64,000 nucleotides of DNA from Phaffia rhodozyma (taxonomy: Eukaryota > Basidiomycota > Tremellomycetes > Cystofilobasidiales > Mrakiaceae). The notes below the pieces were generated by a model. It saw only the letters and a program-made list of their open reading frames with translations. It ran no database searches and was not told the origin of the DNA. Positions 35,441 through 47,521 of this stretch are shown one piece after another. Location: positions 1,612,001 to 1,676,000 of the forward strand of contig JACGZH010000006.1 of assembly GCA_014706385.1 (NCBI GenBank), read 5' to 3'. The stretch's first letter is position 1. Every line of letters starts with the position of its first letter. A program made the position numbers and the translations under genes.

Positions 35441-35945
35441 GTTCCACCCTATTTTTTTTTCCTTCTTCCCATACATCGTCTGGGTCAAGTTGTTGGTGTG
35501 CATGTCGTTTGAGAGATACAGATCGAATCGAATGTCAAGTCATGAGTCCTAGTTCGCGCTTTTTGTTTTTTTGTTTTTTTGACGAATCGAAAGGCAGAAT
35601 TTGGAATTATTTCCGAGGCGGTTTGTTGACCGAAACACCATGGTGTGTAGCGGTCTAGATGTACACTGATGGCTGCTTAAAAACGTTGAGATCCTTCCGA
35701 CTGGGTGTCTAGTCGATATCAGTGAGACGAACGATCAAAAGAACGGGATATACAATGTCGTTGGCTCTCGTGCATCTCCCTTTGAAAGAATCCATCAAAG
35801 TCTTCTGACGGACGATGACGTTAGATGAAACGGGAGAGAACGCCTTGGGGGAAGATTAAGAGGAACCATCACTTTCTCTACCAGACACACCCCATCTCGT
35901 TGCTTGTTCTTCCTTCTCCTCGACTCTCCATCTCTCTTTGTTTGC
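35441..35945. other. intergenic between tRNA and PP2C gene
   Basis: T-rich after the tRNA, then the promoter of the PP2C gene. No other gene seen. Confidence 0.5.
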
Positions 35946-38148
35946 ATGCCACTTTCCTCGGTGTCAGCTTCATGTCCAACATGTGTTTCAATTCAAGCTC
36001 GTAGAACCTTATTGCGTCAGACGTCTTTTAGTGAGATCTTATTGGGTCAGCCAGCCAAACGGTCTGTCTCAGATTATGTGAGAGGTGTCTCGCCTGCAGG
36101 TCCGTCTTCATCTTCCTCAGCCATTTTTATGCTGTGATGAAATAAGATGATAAAGGAGTTTCCATGACATGCATCATGTAGATAATACGTTCTCACTTTC
36201 CAAACTTCATTCACTTGTCCAACCCAGGAAACAAAATCAAATATTCACTTCCGAAACTGGTTGGTTCATACCAATCCCGTGGAACAAGACCCTATCAGGA
36301 AGATGCCTTGCTCGCATCGGCCGTTCAGATCAAACCGGAAGAACTCAAATACTCTCTCCGACTGGACGGAGGGACAGGCAAATCTCGGAAGCAGCCCGGT
36401 AGCAGCCTCGGCGAAGGTGTCGAGTTTTGGGGTCAAGACACCGGCGAAGGAGCAAGAGGATGGGAACCTACATCACCTACAGCCTCAGAGTTGGCTCTCT
36501 TGGGAATATTCGATGGTCATGGCGGGAAGGACGTAAGCGCCTGGCTGAGTGAACACATGGCAGACTATGTGGAATCTACGAAGGGGGATGATGTCAACGG
36601 AGTGGTTGAGTATATGCAGAGCCTTGGTGGATACTTTCGAAGGTTCAATGGAGGTACGTCTGTCTTCTATCAAGCATGTTTCTTTCTTCTCATGGCTTGA
36701 CGCTCGGTCGACCAAGACGATGAGGAGAACACATGGGCTGATAATCCAGGGTTTTTTTTTCCACGCTGGACCTGGGATTCCTCAGGCTTGTTGTCCAGTC
36801 GATATTCGCTAGCAGGCAAGGCATCACCATCACCACCGTTGATGACGCTAGCCGAACGACTGACGCTAGCATACCTTCGAGTAAACACCATTTAAATTCT
36901 TTTCCGATGCCGTGCTGAAAATTATATCTGCTTACTCGATCGACTGTTTTGCTTTCCACCCGACCTCAAGGCTGACCGTCGAATCTTGACCACATTATCT
37001 TCAGCCAACCAAGGATCAACCGGCTCCTGCGCCCTCCTTCATTCACTAGATAACCCATCGAGCCCCTTCTTCCAAGCAAAGAGGTTAAACATCACGATCG
37101 CTCACGTGGGCGATACAAAGATTCTCCTGACCCGAAAGTCTGGTTAGTGCCGGTCTCTTTTCTTGTGTCTATCTCGCTTACAGGCTTTACAGGCTCAATG
37201 TCTCATGATACGTTTGTCTCGCTTCTTCACAGACGGCTTGTGCCGAGCGCTGACAGAAAAACACCATGCGGATGCCCGAGTCGAAGACGGCCGGTTGAGA
37301 AAGATGGGAAAGAACGTGGGGAGCGTTGCCGATGCATTTGGGGAATCTAGGTTTATGGGCGTTTTGGAGAACACTAGAGCATTCGGGGATGGAAGATGGA
37401 AATCGACCGGTGTCACCAGTTTCGTTGCCACTCTTCCTAGCCTCGCTTCTTACCTGGTCAAGGGAGCTGAAGATGTTGTCTTTTTTCATATTTGTTTGAA
37501 TTTTCTTCTTAGGCGAACCGCAGATAACAAGTCGGACGATAAACGGTTCGTTCTATTCGAAACTTTTCTCTTTCCATATGAATCCAGTTCTGATTTACTC
37601 TATCGACTCTTGAACTCTACTCTTTAGGCCAAGATTATAGTTATCTAATCTTGATCTCGTCCGTTCCGACTCTATCTGGCTTTGCGAACCGACATGTTGA
37701 CATCCTGGAGTACTGACTTGTTTCCTCCTTCGCCCCTTTGATGCTTTCTGCCATCGAAATGCTGATCGACAAAAAAAGAGATGGGATTTCATCTCAGGCG
37801 ACCGACCAGGAGATCTCTGACGTGGCGAGAACAGCACCGACGCCTGTAGCAGCCGCTAGATCGATCGTCAGTTTCGCAGAAGACTGTGGATCAAGAGATA
37901 ATTGTAGCGCGATGGTCGTCCCTCTGGGTGGTTGGGGAAAAGTCAAAGGGTGCGCTGAGTGTTCTCCTCTCTTCGTTTCGCTCATCTTCTCCTTGTTTAG
38001 GCACGACCATGATCTGACGTTAAACCTCCGGTTCTGTGATCGTTCCCGAAAACGAAATAAAAACCAAAGAGAGGATAAGACAAAAGAGCGAAGAGAGTGG
38101 AGGAGACGAGAAGCGGAAGGACAAGGCGGTCGAATGGATCGAGGCTGA
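35946..38148 (+). CDS. PPM/PP2C-type protein phosphatase, Ptc6-like, probably mitochondrial
   Basis: Mg/Mn-dependent Ser/Thr phosphatase. Exon 1 (ATG 35946) reads MPLSSVSASCPTC...ARRTLLRQTSF...RSVSDYV: basic, Ser-rich, few acids, like a mitochondrial presequence. It joins in phase to GNKIKYSLPKLVGSYQSRGTRPYQEDALL. Metal-site motifs follow: GIFDGHGGKD, IAHVGDTKILL, ENTRAFGDGRWKSTGV, LILISDGISS (rebuilt across an intron, 37650-37780) and GSRDNCSAMVVPLGGWGKV. It ends TKERREWRRREAEGQGGRM-DRG-stop. The SRGTRPYQED and GWGKV features fit Ptc6, the mitochondrial phosphatase linked to pyruvate dehydrogenase in yeast; that substrate is inferred. Convergent with the methyltransferase gene. Confidence 0.85.
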
Positions 38149-38348
38149 TCTACAAGAGTCTGAACATTCTCTCGTCGACCTCCTGGTTGTGTGATCCTTT
38201 TGGTCTTTCCGCGTATTTGCATTCGATTCAATGGGTGGCTCTCATGTGTCCTCTTGTGCACCTGGTGACGAAATTTGAAAAGTCAGAGACAGAGAGAGAC
38301 ATGTGTGGAAAAAAAAAAAAGAATTGAAGAAGAGAACGGGTGTTTTCA

Positions 38349-39858
38349 TCATATGGACGGTATATGTCTATCAACCTTCCCATCCGTGACGTGGTCCTTC
38401 CCACTTGAACTCTCAACCTGGGTATTTGACAAACTCGAGTTCATGCTCCCGTTACCGTTAGGCTTGAAGAGCAGAAGGGTGTTTCCTCTAGGCATGGATA
38501 ATCTCTCGACCAGGAGAAAGCCATTCCGTTCTGCTTCCGGCAGGACAAACCGGGCGATATCTCGGAGTCCAAAGTATGGCGACTGAGATTTGATGTGTGC
38601 GTCAAACTTTGAATAGAAATAGCAAGAAGCAACATAGTCCAAGTGAGCAAAGGCAAAGGCCGAAAGAAGAAAAGAAAAAGAAAAGAAAACACGAAAGGAC
38701 ATACAGCTCGATCATTCTCGCCTAGGTATTGACCGTCCTCGACGAAAGCACCATAGATCGCGATCCAACCTTGGTGTTTGTCGAGTAGACTTAACGGCGA
38801 GGCCGGACTTAATGCCTGGAAGATCGCGGTCGTACATTCCGGTGGTGCTACGTGAAGGAGGTTCTCTGGTAGCGCGTAGGGAGATATGGTGAAAGACAGG
38901 ACGTGAGAAAGAGGGCAAACAGAACAGTGCTCAAGGAGAAAAGCTGCCGAGGACCCACCAATGACGACTCCGCTGAAAACGACCTCGCCTGATAAGCCAT
39001 CCTTTGAGCGATTCACCTTGAGTGCCTTCCAATCAAACCGGTTCAGCACGTCGAGCAACTTGGCCTTTCTCACATTCGGGGTTCCTTGAAGGTCTCTATC
39101 AATTTCGGATACGAGATAGGGATCACATTCGGTCGGTTGGAACTCTAGTGTCGGATGGGCCGATGCAAAGTGCTGGAGTGGTTTGGTCGGGGTGCACGTG
39201 CGAGGCCGACCGAAGTGTGAATGAGATGAGAGCCAGAGTCAAAGTGTCGAAGGGATGAGCAAGAAAAAAAAGGGGGAGGGAAGAAGAGCAACAAGGAAAG
39301 ATAACAGAATCGACTGGCTAACCTCGACGTGTATTCCGAAACCAGAGGCAATTTCAAGAATTGGACCGGACGTCGAGGATCGTAGGAGGCCGTTGAGGGC
39401 GTTGAGGAGAGGACCTTTCGATCTTTCGGCCGATCCTTACGGAAGAGAGTCCAATGGATTTTCAATCAGCTCAAGCTGTGAGAGAAAGCAGGGAAGGAAA
39501 GAGAGAAAGAAGGAAAGAGAGAAAGAAGGAAAGAAAGAAAGCAAGAAAGCCGTGAAGAACAGAAAGACAAACCCTCTGAACTCCATTGGGCAGGATAAGG
39601 CACCCTGCCTTCCATTCCAGTACCCAAGATACGAAGTCCGGCTGCGTCCTCCTCTGGTCTGGACGGAAAGAACTCTTTGGAAAGACCGCCGGGAAAGAAC
39701 GCGGTCGAGGAGGAGGACGACGACGACGGAGTAGCAGAAGACGATGCAGACGGATAGCTAAAGGCCGGATGAGAAGATGACGACGAGGCTACCGGCTGAG
39801 ACGGAGGCGGTTGGCAGAAAGGGTCTAGCGAACGATCTGACGGTGTTTGGAACGACAT
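38349..39858 (-). CDS. DUF938/METTL26-like SAM-dependent methyltransferase
   Basis: Class I methyltransferase fold, UPF0585 family; its substrate is unknown. The start at 39858 gives MSFQTPSDRSLDPF, followed by a Ser-rich stretch. The body shows GSAERSKGPLLNAL and the SAM motif PILEIASGFGIHVEHFA, then FQPTECDPYLVSEI, LLHVAPPECT, GWIAIYGAFVEDGQYLGEND, FDAHIKSQSPYFGLRDI and MPRGNTLLLFKPNG, all in the family's order. It ends VDRHIPSI-stop. The Ser-rich N-terminal extension and the tail after FKPNG are longer than in bacterial members. Five or six exons. Confidence 0.85.
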
Positions 39859-40168
39859 GGGCCTTGCGATAGAGATCAACGCTCTGTCTTTTGTGTGATT
39901 TTGAATAGACCACCGACAGGAAACCAAAAAGATGGACCGATCTGTCCTACTTTGAGTGGAGAGATGAAGCTCGAGGGAAAAAGAGAGAGAGAGAAGAATG
40001 CACCAGATCCTTTGATGGTTGCTCTGGGAGGCTGTCGTCTGCCGATGGTGACATTTCAACTCATTTCGGTCGTCGACCTCGAATCCTCTTTTTCATCATT
40101 TTAATTACAAACGATTCCTAATCGGTCCATTAACATGGACGGATACAGCAATCAGACGCTGTTTCTTT

Positions 40169-40171
<3 letters not shown>

Positions 40172-40199
<28 letters not shown>
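40172..40199. repeat. (TG)n microsatellite
   Basis: About thirteen TG dinucleotides in a row. Confidence 0.95.
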
Positions 40200-40268
40200 T
40201 GTGCTTCATTCACAACATCCTATAGTGTTCTCTCGCTTTCCTTGAGACCGCTTGCGCTCTTCTCGTTC

Positions 40269-40535
40269 ATGGCCACACCCGGTCGAGCAACCCTGGTAGC
40301 TTCAACCTGGGTCCAGCCCATCCGTCGACCATCTGTTGGAACCAAGCCAGCAAGACTCTCTCAAAGAAAATGGCATAAAGCATGGAACAACACTCCTGAC
40401 ATGCTGTATACATGTGATCTATCAGTCTTGATCGCTCTGTTTGCATATATCTGTGTATCCCCTCTGTCCGTGTCTGCGTGTTCATCCCACCCGTACCCAC
40501 TGGAGCATGGTATGAAACCCCTACGGCCACAGTAG
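40269..40535 (+). CDS. possible small protein, unrecognised
   Basis: An 88-codon frame starting MATPGRATLVASTWVQPIRR. The first 45 residues are basic and Trp/Arg/Ser-rich, like a small mitochondrial protein, while the rest looks less coding and may be intron or 3' UTR (a gtatac donor lies near 40405). No family recognised. It may not be a gene. Confidence 0.25.
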   Translation: MATPGRATLVASTWVQPIRRPSVGTKPARLSQRKWHKAWNNTPDMLYTCDLSVLIALFAYICVSPLSVSACSSHPYPLEHGMKPLRPQ

Positions 40536-40843
40536 GGGTATATCTTATTTGATTGTTTGCTCATCATTCAAATAAAAGGCAAATCGCCGTAATTGCCCGG
40601 TATACATGAACACATAAGTAGCGATACATGACATTCATATATACTTAAGTAAACATTGCTTAAGACTGTCTTGGTCAATTCTCACATATTCAAATAAACC
40701 GCCAGTCACATAAGACCCCTTAAGCAACATCTACCTAAGCCCCATCTATTCATATATCCCGCCTGGGCTCGACATCTCCTCCGTCTCCCCAGCTAGATCA
40801 GTCTTCCATCGTCCAGCACTCAACCTCAACGGCATCCAGAGAG

Positions 40844-42993
40844 ATGGCCTTCCTGCTCCGGTCGTTCTCCAGGTTCATCGCCTTTGCCCAGGTAGTCATC
40901 GGCCTGCCGTTGGTGCTCGATGTGCTCGGTCAGTGTTCTCTCTCGTCCTCTCAGAGTATCGTTGACTTCCTTCCCACTCAATATCGTCCATTCCCTTTCT
41001 GCCAACTCTCAACCAGGCCTTGAGTCTTTCCTGCTGTACTCGCTCATGTTGACCGGATACCAAATATTCTACTCTACTCTCACGTCAGTATACACTAGAT
41101 TCTTACTTACCCGAGCGCATACAAATAGATTCAGACTCTCCCTCATCCCTTGCTCAAAAAACATCCTTCTGTTTCTTCCTGTAGGATGTCTTGCAAGAAC
41201 ACACCACTGGCACGACTACCTCCGATACTCAAACAGCTTCTCCTCCCGTTACCCTCGCTCTTTCTCATCCTCACATTCAAGCTTCATCTTGACCCTCCAT
41301 CGGCGTCCTCGACTTTGTCCGTCCTGCTATCTACAGCACCAACGCTCTGGTCGTCCTTCCTCAGATCGTCCTCCCCTGTATTTGTCCTCCTCGAAGGACT
41401 TGCCAGTCTCCTCGTCATTCAGGCGCTTGGTAGAGCCGTCAAGAATTGGATTGACCTGGGTGAGCGGGAAGGGGAAGAGGTCAGAGGGTTTGGTGTCCTT
41501 GTTGGCAGCTCGGTCGCCTACGTCGTCGCCATCTGGAGTCTATTCACCGTGAGTTTGTCTCGTCCTCTGTCTTTCTTGACGGCCTTTTTCTGACTCTTTC
41601 GCTTCTGCTCTGTGTTGCGCGTCTTTTCTTTGTGGTAGAGCTTCCCTCCTCCTCCGACCACGTCACCCTATCCATCGTTCCTCCTCGGCATCGTTCTAAG
41701 TACTACACTCTTCCTCACTATCGTCGGTTTCAGACTTCGTCGGACGAACGTCGTCGAGTCCGCGCTCGTCCTCGCCTACGTAGCCTGGAGCGTCTGGCTG
41801 TTGGAAGAGGAAGGCGGATGGTCTAGACCGGCTGGAGAAGATATTGGACTAGGAGCATACGAATCAGGAAGTGCCAAAGAGAGAAAAGGCAGAGGAAGAC
41901 ACGTCACCGACCTCGGAGAGCTCGTCAGGTTCTCTGTCGGCGGAGTCGGAGAGGTCGTTCGTGGATTGTCAGTGAAGCGTTTATTCTACTTTCGTTTTTT
42001 TCTTTCTTTTAGTCTGCCCTTTTTTTCTCTCTCTTCCTTCTTTGTTACTCTTCTCCTGACCTGGGCTTGGTACGACACAATCTCCTTGTCATTTGAGGGT
42101 GAATAGGCTCGACACGCTCCCTCTTCCACTCTGTACGTCAATCTGTCTCATACTGCCTCAACCAAGATTTTCTTTCCCAAGACAACTGACATTCATTGTA
42201 CTCTTTCACGAAAACACAAAAGTAATCGCCCTGATTTACAGACTGACAGTACTCCACGTGGCCTCCCGGATCATCCTCTTCATCCGTCGACAGATCGGGA
42301 GTTACTCTCCTTCACCCAGAACAGCATCGATTGGATCGTTAACTCCGAGCGAAGATGAAGACGAGTCGAGTTCGGCACCTGGGCCGAGTCCAGCAGAAGG
42401 TGCAGTCGATGATGAGGCAGAGAGGAGAGAGAAAAGGGAGAACAAAATCAGTATTGGTCAGGAAGCAAGTCGGAGAAGGAGAAGAGAGAGAAAAGAAAAT
42501 GACGAAGCTCCTGTTTGTCCCTTTATATCTTCTTTTCAACCTTTCCTTTTCTGTGCTCTTTTTTTCATTCATTCACTCTCACATGTCAAAACTCATCTGG
42601 TCCTCCCCTTCTTGGGCATTCACAGTCGGCCAAAATCACAAGCGTCCTGTTGTCGTATAGAAGAGGGATCATGATTGCGGTGTATACTCACTTGTTACTT
42701 CTTGATCATTCCCAAGCTCAGTGGAGATGGTACGCTGTTTTATTACCATCGTCTCTGAAGTATAACCTGTTGTATCTAACATCCTTTCTTATGGAAATCC
42801 CTTTGTTCTTTATCCTTTTCTCTTTCTTTTCTTTTGTGATAACCCCAGGGCATCCATCACGCTCTTTCTTTCCATCTGGGCAGCAGAACTTTTACTGCCG
42901 GGAGAAGAGGATAATACCACAGGTTCATTAGCTGGTCTGGGTAGCACAGACGGGTTGGGTTTAGGGATCCCGAAAGAGTGGAAGGTCGAATAA
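40844..42993 (+). CDS. ICE2-like ER membrane protein
   Basis: Polytopic membrane protein. The start at 40844 gives MAFLLRSFSRFIAFAQVVIG, joined to LESFLLYSLMLTGYQIFYS and MSCKNTPLARLPPIL, then several hydrophobic spans (LPSLFLILTFKL, VFVLLEGLASLLVIQAL, SSVAYVVAIWSLFT, FLLGIVLSTTLFLTIVGF, ESALVLAYVAWSVWLL). A cytoplasmic-looking charged Ser/Glu loop (near 42340-42480) and a last span (SITLFLSIWAAELLLPG) follow, ending GIPKEWKVE-stop. The pattern S-F-PPPP...TNVVESALVLAY before a hydrophobic span matches my memory of the fungal ICE2 family, which shapes or tethers cortical ER and affects lipid metabolism. I am confident of a multi-span membrane protein and less so of the name. Convergent with KRE33, 154 bases apart. 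Confidence 0.65.
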
Positions 42994-43147
42994 GAATGAG
43001 GAAGATCGTCTTCCGTTTTGTTTTCATGTCCTCGGCTCATGCTCTCATCATGCGAGAGACAAAGTTGAAGACAACTCAGGAGACAAAGAGTCGCATGGAT
43101 AAATACAAGAGAAAAAAAAAAGAGAAAGAGGCACACAAAGACCGATT

Positions 43148-46100
43148 CTACTTTTTCCCTCCGACCTTCTTCTTCTTCTTCCCACCACCGATATCATCAG
43201 CCTTCCTCTTTTTGTCCCCACCTGACTTTCCGTTCGAGTTCTGGTTTCCATCAGCCGAGCCAGCGCCAGGAGCAGGATTCGTCGATTTCACACTGACAAC
43301 GGTCGATAACGACCGACCTTTCCCAGGCTCGTTTGCTTGAGACGTCAAAGCGTCTACGTGAGCTTGGGCGGCGGTCCAGTCTGTTTCCGTAGAGTCGATC
43401 TCGTATCTGTTTCGTCAAGATCGGTGGAGGCCGAAGTAGTGATGATGGCGGGAGTAGGAGTGGACGTGGAAGGGGAAGGGCAGATGGACAGAGTGGACAA
43501 ACAGGGTAGAGATGGAGAACGGGGTTCGGGTTGGAGACTGTGTTGGTCAGTCAGGCAAGTTGCGATGGTGCAAAGACAGAACGCAGAACACAAGGGGAAA
43601 ATAAAGTTTTTTTTAGAAAAAAGAAGAACGCACTGTTTCAAATCAAGAGAGTTGATCATCTCTCTTTTCATCTCCCTTAGTTTCCTCTCTTCCTCAGTAC
43701 CTGCCTCCTTTAGCTCATCCTCCACACTCATCTCGATAGGCTTCCAGTCGGTCGCTCCTTTTGCCTTCTCTTTTCCTCCGTTGGTAGAGCTCGAGATTGA
43801 GTTGAAAACTTCGGCAGCAGATCGTTCAGGAGCGAGTGTCGACTCGATCGACTTTTTCTGAAGCGTCTGAAGGTTCGACGATAGTTTTCGAATAGACTTG
43901 ATGAACAGGGCTAGTGCCTGGTTGACGGGAAGTCCACCAGCCGGTAGCTCCACAGCGACCTCCTCGATGCTCTTCCGTTGGAGACCGAGACCGAGGAGAA
44001 TGCTTGCTTGGGTAGGACTCAAGGTGAGTTCTCGCTCGAGCTTTCGGTCAAAGAAGAACGTGGCGAGGGTGGGTAGGAGATCGAGGATGACGTGGTAGTC
44101 GAGAGTGTTGTTTGCGTAGGACTCCAACCGTTTGATATCGAACGGAGTCAAATGAAGCGGAAGCTCGCTAGGAGCCAGGACTGAAATTTGGAAGAAAAAA
44201 AGAAAAAAGAAAAAAAGAAAAAAGGTGGGTACATGGAAGCGTCAATCAAAACCAAACGATGAAACTCACGATGAGACTCGTCCCGCTTGGCACCGGCAGA
44301 GGCGGCTTCAATGATGCTCATCGAGGTGGAAACGTTAAACTCTCGGAATTTATATGACAGTAACGACAAGAACCTCTTTCGGAAATCTTGATTATCCCCA
44401 TTCGAAGAAAACGAACGCGCTTTAGGACAGAAACGTGTTGGAACAAAGGAGCAAAGAAAGCAGAGACATACCAGCAGCAAAAGCACCTAGCCAACCTTCC
44501 TCGTCTTTTCCAACACCTGAACCCTCACCCAATGTCTTCAGCATAACACACGAGTGTTCACCTGTCAACTCGTTGGGCGTCTGCCTCAAATAAAGCGGGA
44601 CGTAACCGGCCTTCTTCCAGAATCGGAGTAATTGAGAAGTCAGACCGTAAGAAACACCGATATAGTCAAGCTGAGGAGGTCGTCGTTCGGACAACCGTTG
44701 AAGGAGAGGAGGCATCCTGTTTGGTGATCGAACGGATACGTTCTCCGTCAACAGATCGGCTTCCTCGTTGAATCCACGATCCATCACGTCATCCTCGTTC
44801 GTCTCGGGAAGGTCATCCAGATTAGACAACTCTCCGCTGTAGAAGGCGGATAATTCTTCTAACGCTCGGGCACCGTATCCTTTACCGGAGTAATCCGGGT
44901 GGGTGGCAATTCGAACGACACGAGCTCCAGAGAGCATCGCAAAGTCATCGTCTTGGAACTGCTGAGCCATCAACCAAGGGATGAGATCACCTCCACTTCG
45001 AAGACCTTGACTGAGCGAGGTCATGATGACCTCCTTCGAGATCCTTCCTTCCATAGCAACTTGAACGACCACCAACGGTTCCGGTAAGGTGTTTTCGTTC
45101 TCTCCAATCGGGGGAAGGAGAACGAACAACTCATGCGCAGGAGCATCACTCATCAACTGGAGATCATTCGGCGAGTTTTTGTAGTGGGACGACACATACA
45201 GCGCCATCATCCTCTGAAGGAACAGCTCTGAAGCCGGATGGAATGAGAACAGAGTGTCTCTCGAAACGTGATACAACTGACATTTCGATGGGTGGGGGTA
45301 ACCGACCAAGTTGTGCTTCGACACGATCGAAGCGTCCAAGCAAAGTAACGTGTTGAGCCATTTTTCGACCTTGTCTCCGTGAGAGTATCTGATGGGTTCC
45401 TCCAGCTTGATCTCCTTGAGCGATCGAGTCAAAGTCGCGCCCGAAGAACCTTCGGGTTTCAAAGATGTCGTCGCCTTGGCGTCCTCGATGGCAGACGAGT
45501 TGGAAGGACCAGAGGCCGTGGTGGCCTCTCGAAGTTGTTTAACAAGCTTGAGGGAGAGAGATCGACCGGTTCCTTCGTATCCGTTGATTGTGGAGGCCAT
45601 GAAGATCAGGTAAGGTCCGATTAGGTTTCGCACAAGCGGCAAGGGAATAGCAGCAGCCTCATCGATAATGAGCAACTCGGCCTGACCAAGCACGTGAGCA
45701 TCTTGAGGTTGAATGTACTGTAAACACACTCAAAATAATATCAGTCACCCGCGCAGAGAACACAGAAAAAAGCATCGAGTAAAGCATTGAGAAAGGAGGA
45801 CCGACCTGGATAGTTTGCCTGTGACCTTTGAAGACATTGACCCTGACGACAGCTTTCTGCCACTCGGCCTTTGTGCTCTGAACAATATCGTAATCCTGGT
45901 GCTCCTCATAACCAAGAGCATCGAGTCCTTTGAAAATGAACTCGAACAAAGTCTTCAAGTTTTCAGGCGAGGGTGAGGTAACAAAGATGTTGGAGTATCC
46001 GTGAGCGAGAGAGGCGGCTATGCTCAGGCCGAGCGCAGCGGACTTTCCTCGACCTCGAGGAGCGGTCAAGGTGACGGTAGTGGAAAGAGTCTTGGTGGTA

Positions 46101-47190
46101 ATGGCATCGAGGAAGGTGAGAATTGCTTTGGCCTATTTGCGAGGTAAAGAAAGCATTCTATATGTTGAGTTTTTATGTCACACAAACAAGTCCAAGGTGT
46201 AAAAAGATGAAAACACTTGCCTGATCGACCGTCCTTGTTAACTTGACGAGGTCGCCTACAATCTTTGTCTCGTCCAAGCTGTCCTTCAACGTCCTCAACT
46301 CTCTGCCCTCGGCCGTACCTTCCTTTCCTCCAAGCTTTCCCTTGGCAGCTGCGTTAGGAACGATGTCCTTTCCTTTTGAGATCGGCAACACGTTCAGCTC
46401 GTCGTCGAGAACGAGACAGTCGTCGCACGAGCCAAGAGAAAGGATGAATCGTTCGTTGAATCTAGCGGTGATCGCGTTGTGGGAAGCTGTTCGGTATCGA
46501 GCGTGGACGTCCTGTATATCAATCAACATCGAGAGACGGGTTAGCACATATTGAACGAGAGAGAGAGGCTTGACGATGAATCGACAGAGAAGCTCGCGAG
46601 AGACTTGCCATAGACATTGTGTACAGCTGCTGAAGACTGCTCATAGTTCTCAGAAGAAGCACAACAATTCCTCCACCCTCGACCGTCTCGACCGTCCTAG
46701 CGAGCAAATTAGGAGTGACAGCCTCGAAATCCTGGAGAACAAGCATACCGAATGTCTGACCAAGGATTTTGGCTGAATCTTTGTAGTAGGTATATCTGAT
46801 GTCCGTCACTCCAACAAAGAGCTCGAACGGGGATTGCTCATTAGCCTCTCGGATACCTCGCTTCACGTCTCGCTTGATCTTTGCCTCCCGTTTCTTTCGG
46901 TGACTGTGGAGAAACCGCGGGTTAAAGGATTAACAAATCGGGGTATCTTGCGCCTTCTAAAAACAAAGATATTATATGCACGACCACACATACCTGGTGA
47001 AGCCGAGGTCCTTCTTGTAACACCAAAGAACATTGGGTCGGGCAGACACTCTGGTCTGTGAAAGTAAGAAGTGGAGGTTGACGACCTGATCCCTTCCTTT
47101 GTCACCGACGAGAACAAAGAACGACCTATGGTTCGAAGCCACATTGTTTGTGATCAACGCTGGGATCCTTGAATCCAACTGCTTCCTCAT
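43148..47190 (-). CDS. KRE33: RNA cytidine acetyltransferase Kre33/NAT10
   Basis: Makes N4-acetylcytidine in 18S rRNA and in tRNA and is needed for small-subunit assembly in the nucleolus. The start at 47190 gives MRKQLDSRIPALITNNV, typical of the family. The helicase-like domain shows TAPRGRGKSAALGLSIA (Walker A) and LLIIDEAAAIPLPLV (Walker B). The GNAT domain shows VVRIATHPDYSGKGYGARALEEL (acetyl-CoA loop) after GGDLIPWLMAQQF. The tRNA-binding C-terminus follows (RKLERELTLSPTQASILLG), ending in a Lys/Gly-rich nuclear tail (DKKRKADDIGGGKKKKK). Full length; around ten exons. It diverges from the deaminase gene across a promoter containing a heptamer array. Confidence 0.96.
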
Positions 47191-47405
47191 CCTGTATATT
47201 ATAACCTAAAGAAAGCGAACGAAAGGAGATGATGGATGGGAAGAGTTGATAGAGAACGGAGAGCGAGGAAAGAAGAAGAGGATTGCAAAATTTGTGGTTA
47301 GTCACCGATCATCACATTAGGATTATGAACGATATCTATTACAAAATTTTGTAGTCGATGTTTACACAACTTGTAGTCTTTTTTCCGCTCTCTCACAACC
47401 CGATA

Positions 47406-47500
47406 CAACCATCAACCATCAACCATCAACCATCAACCATCAACCATCAACCATCAACCATCAACCATCAACCATCAACCATCAACCATCAACCATCAAC
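47406..47500. repeat. heptanucleotide tandem array, CAACCAT unit
   Basis: About thirteen near-perfect head-to-tail copies of CAACCAT (CATCAAC in rotation) cover 95 bases in the 331-base region between the KRE33 and deaminase start codons. The unit is not a multiple of a codon repeat in any gene, so it is a promoter or leader minisatellite. Confidence 0.95.
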
Positions 47501-47521
47501 ACCCAAACGCATCGTTAGGAG

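Larger units (their letters stand above)
39859..40843. other. 1 kb intergenic, one weak small frame
   Basis: Lies between the divergent methyltransferase and ICE2-like genes. It holds a (TG)n run (40172-40199) and the small frame listed at 40269. Apart from that it is AT-rich promoter-like sequence. Confidence 0.5.

Noticed and set aside
47406..47500. Heptamer array considered as a CRISPR or telomeric array
   Set aside because: No spacers between units, unit too short for CRISPR, sequence not a telomere repeat, and the host is a eukaryote.
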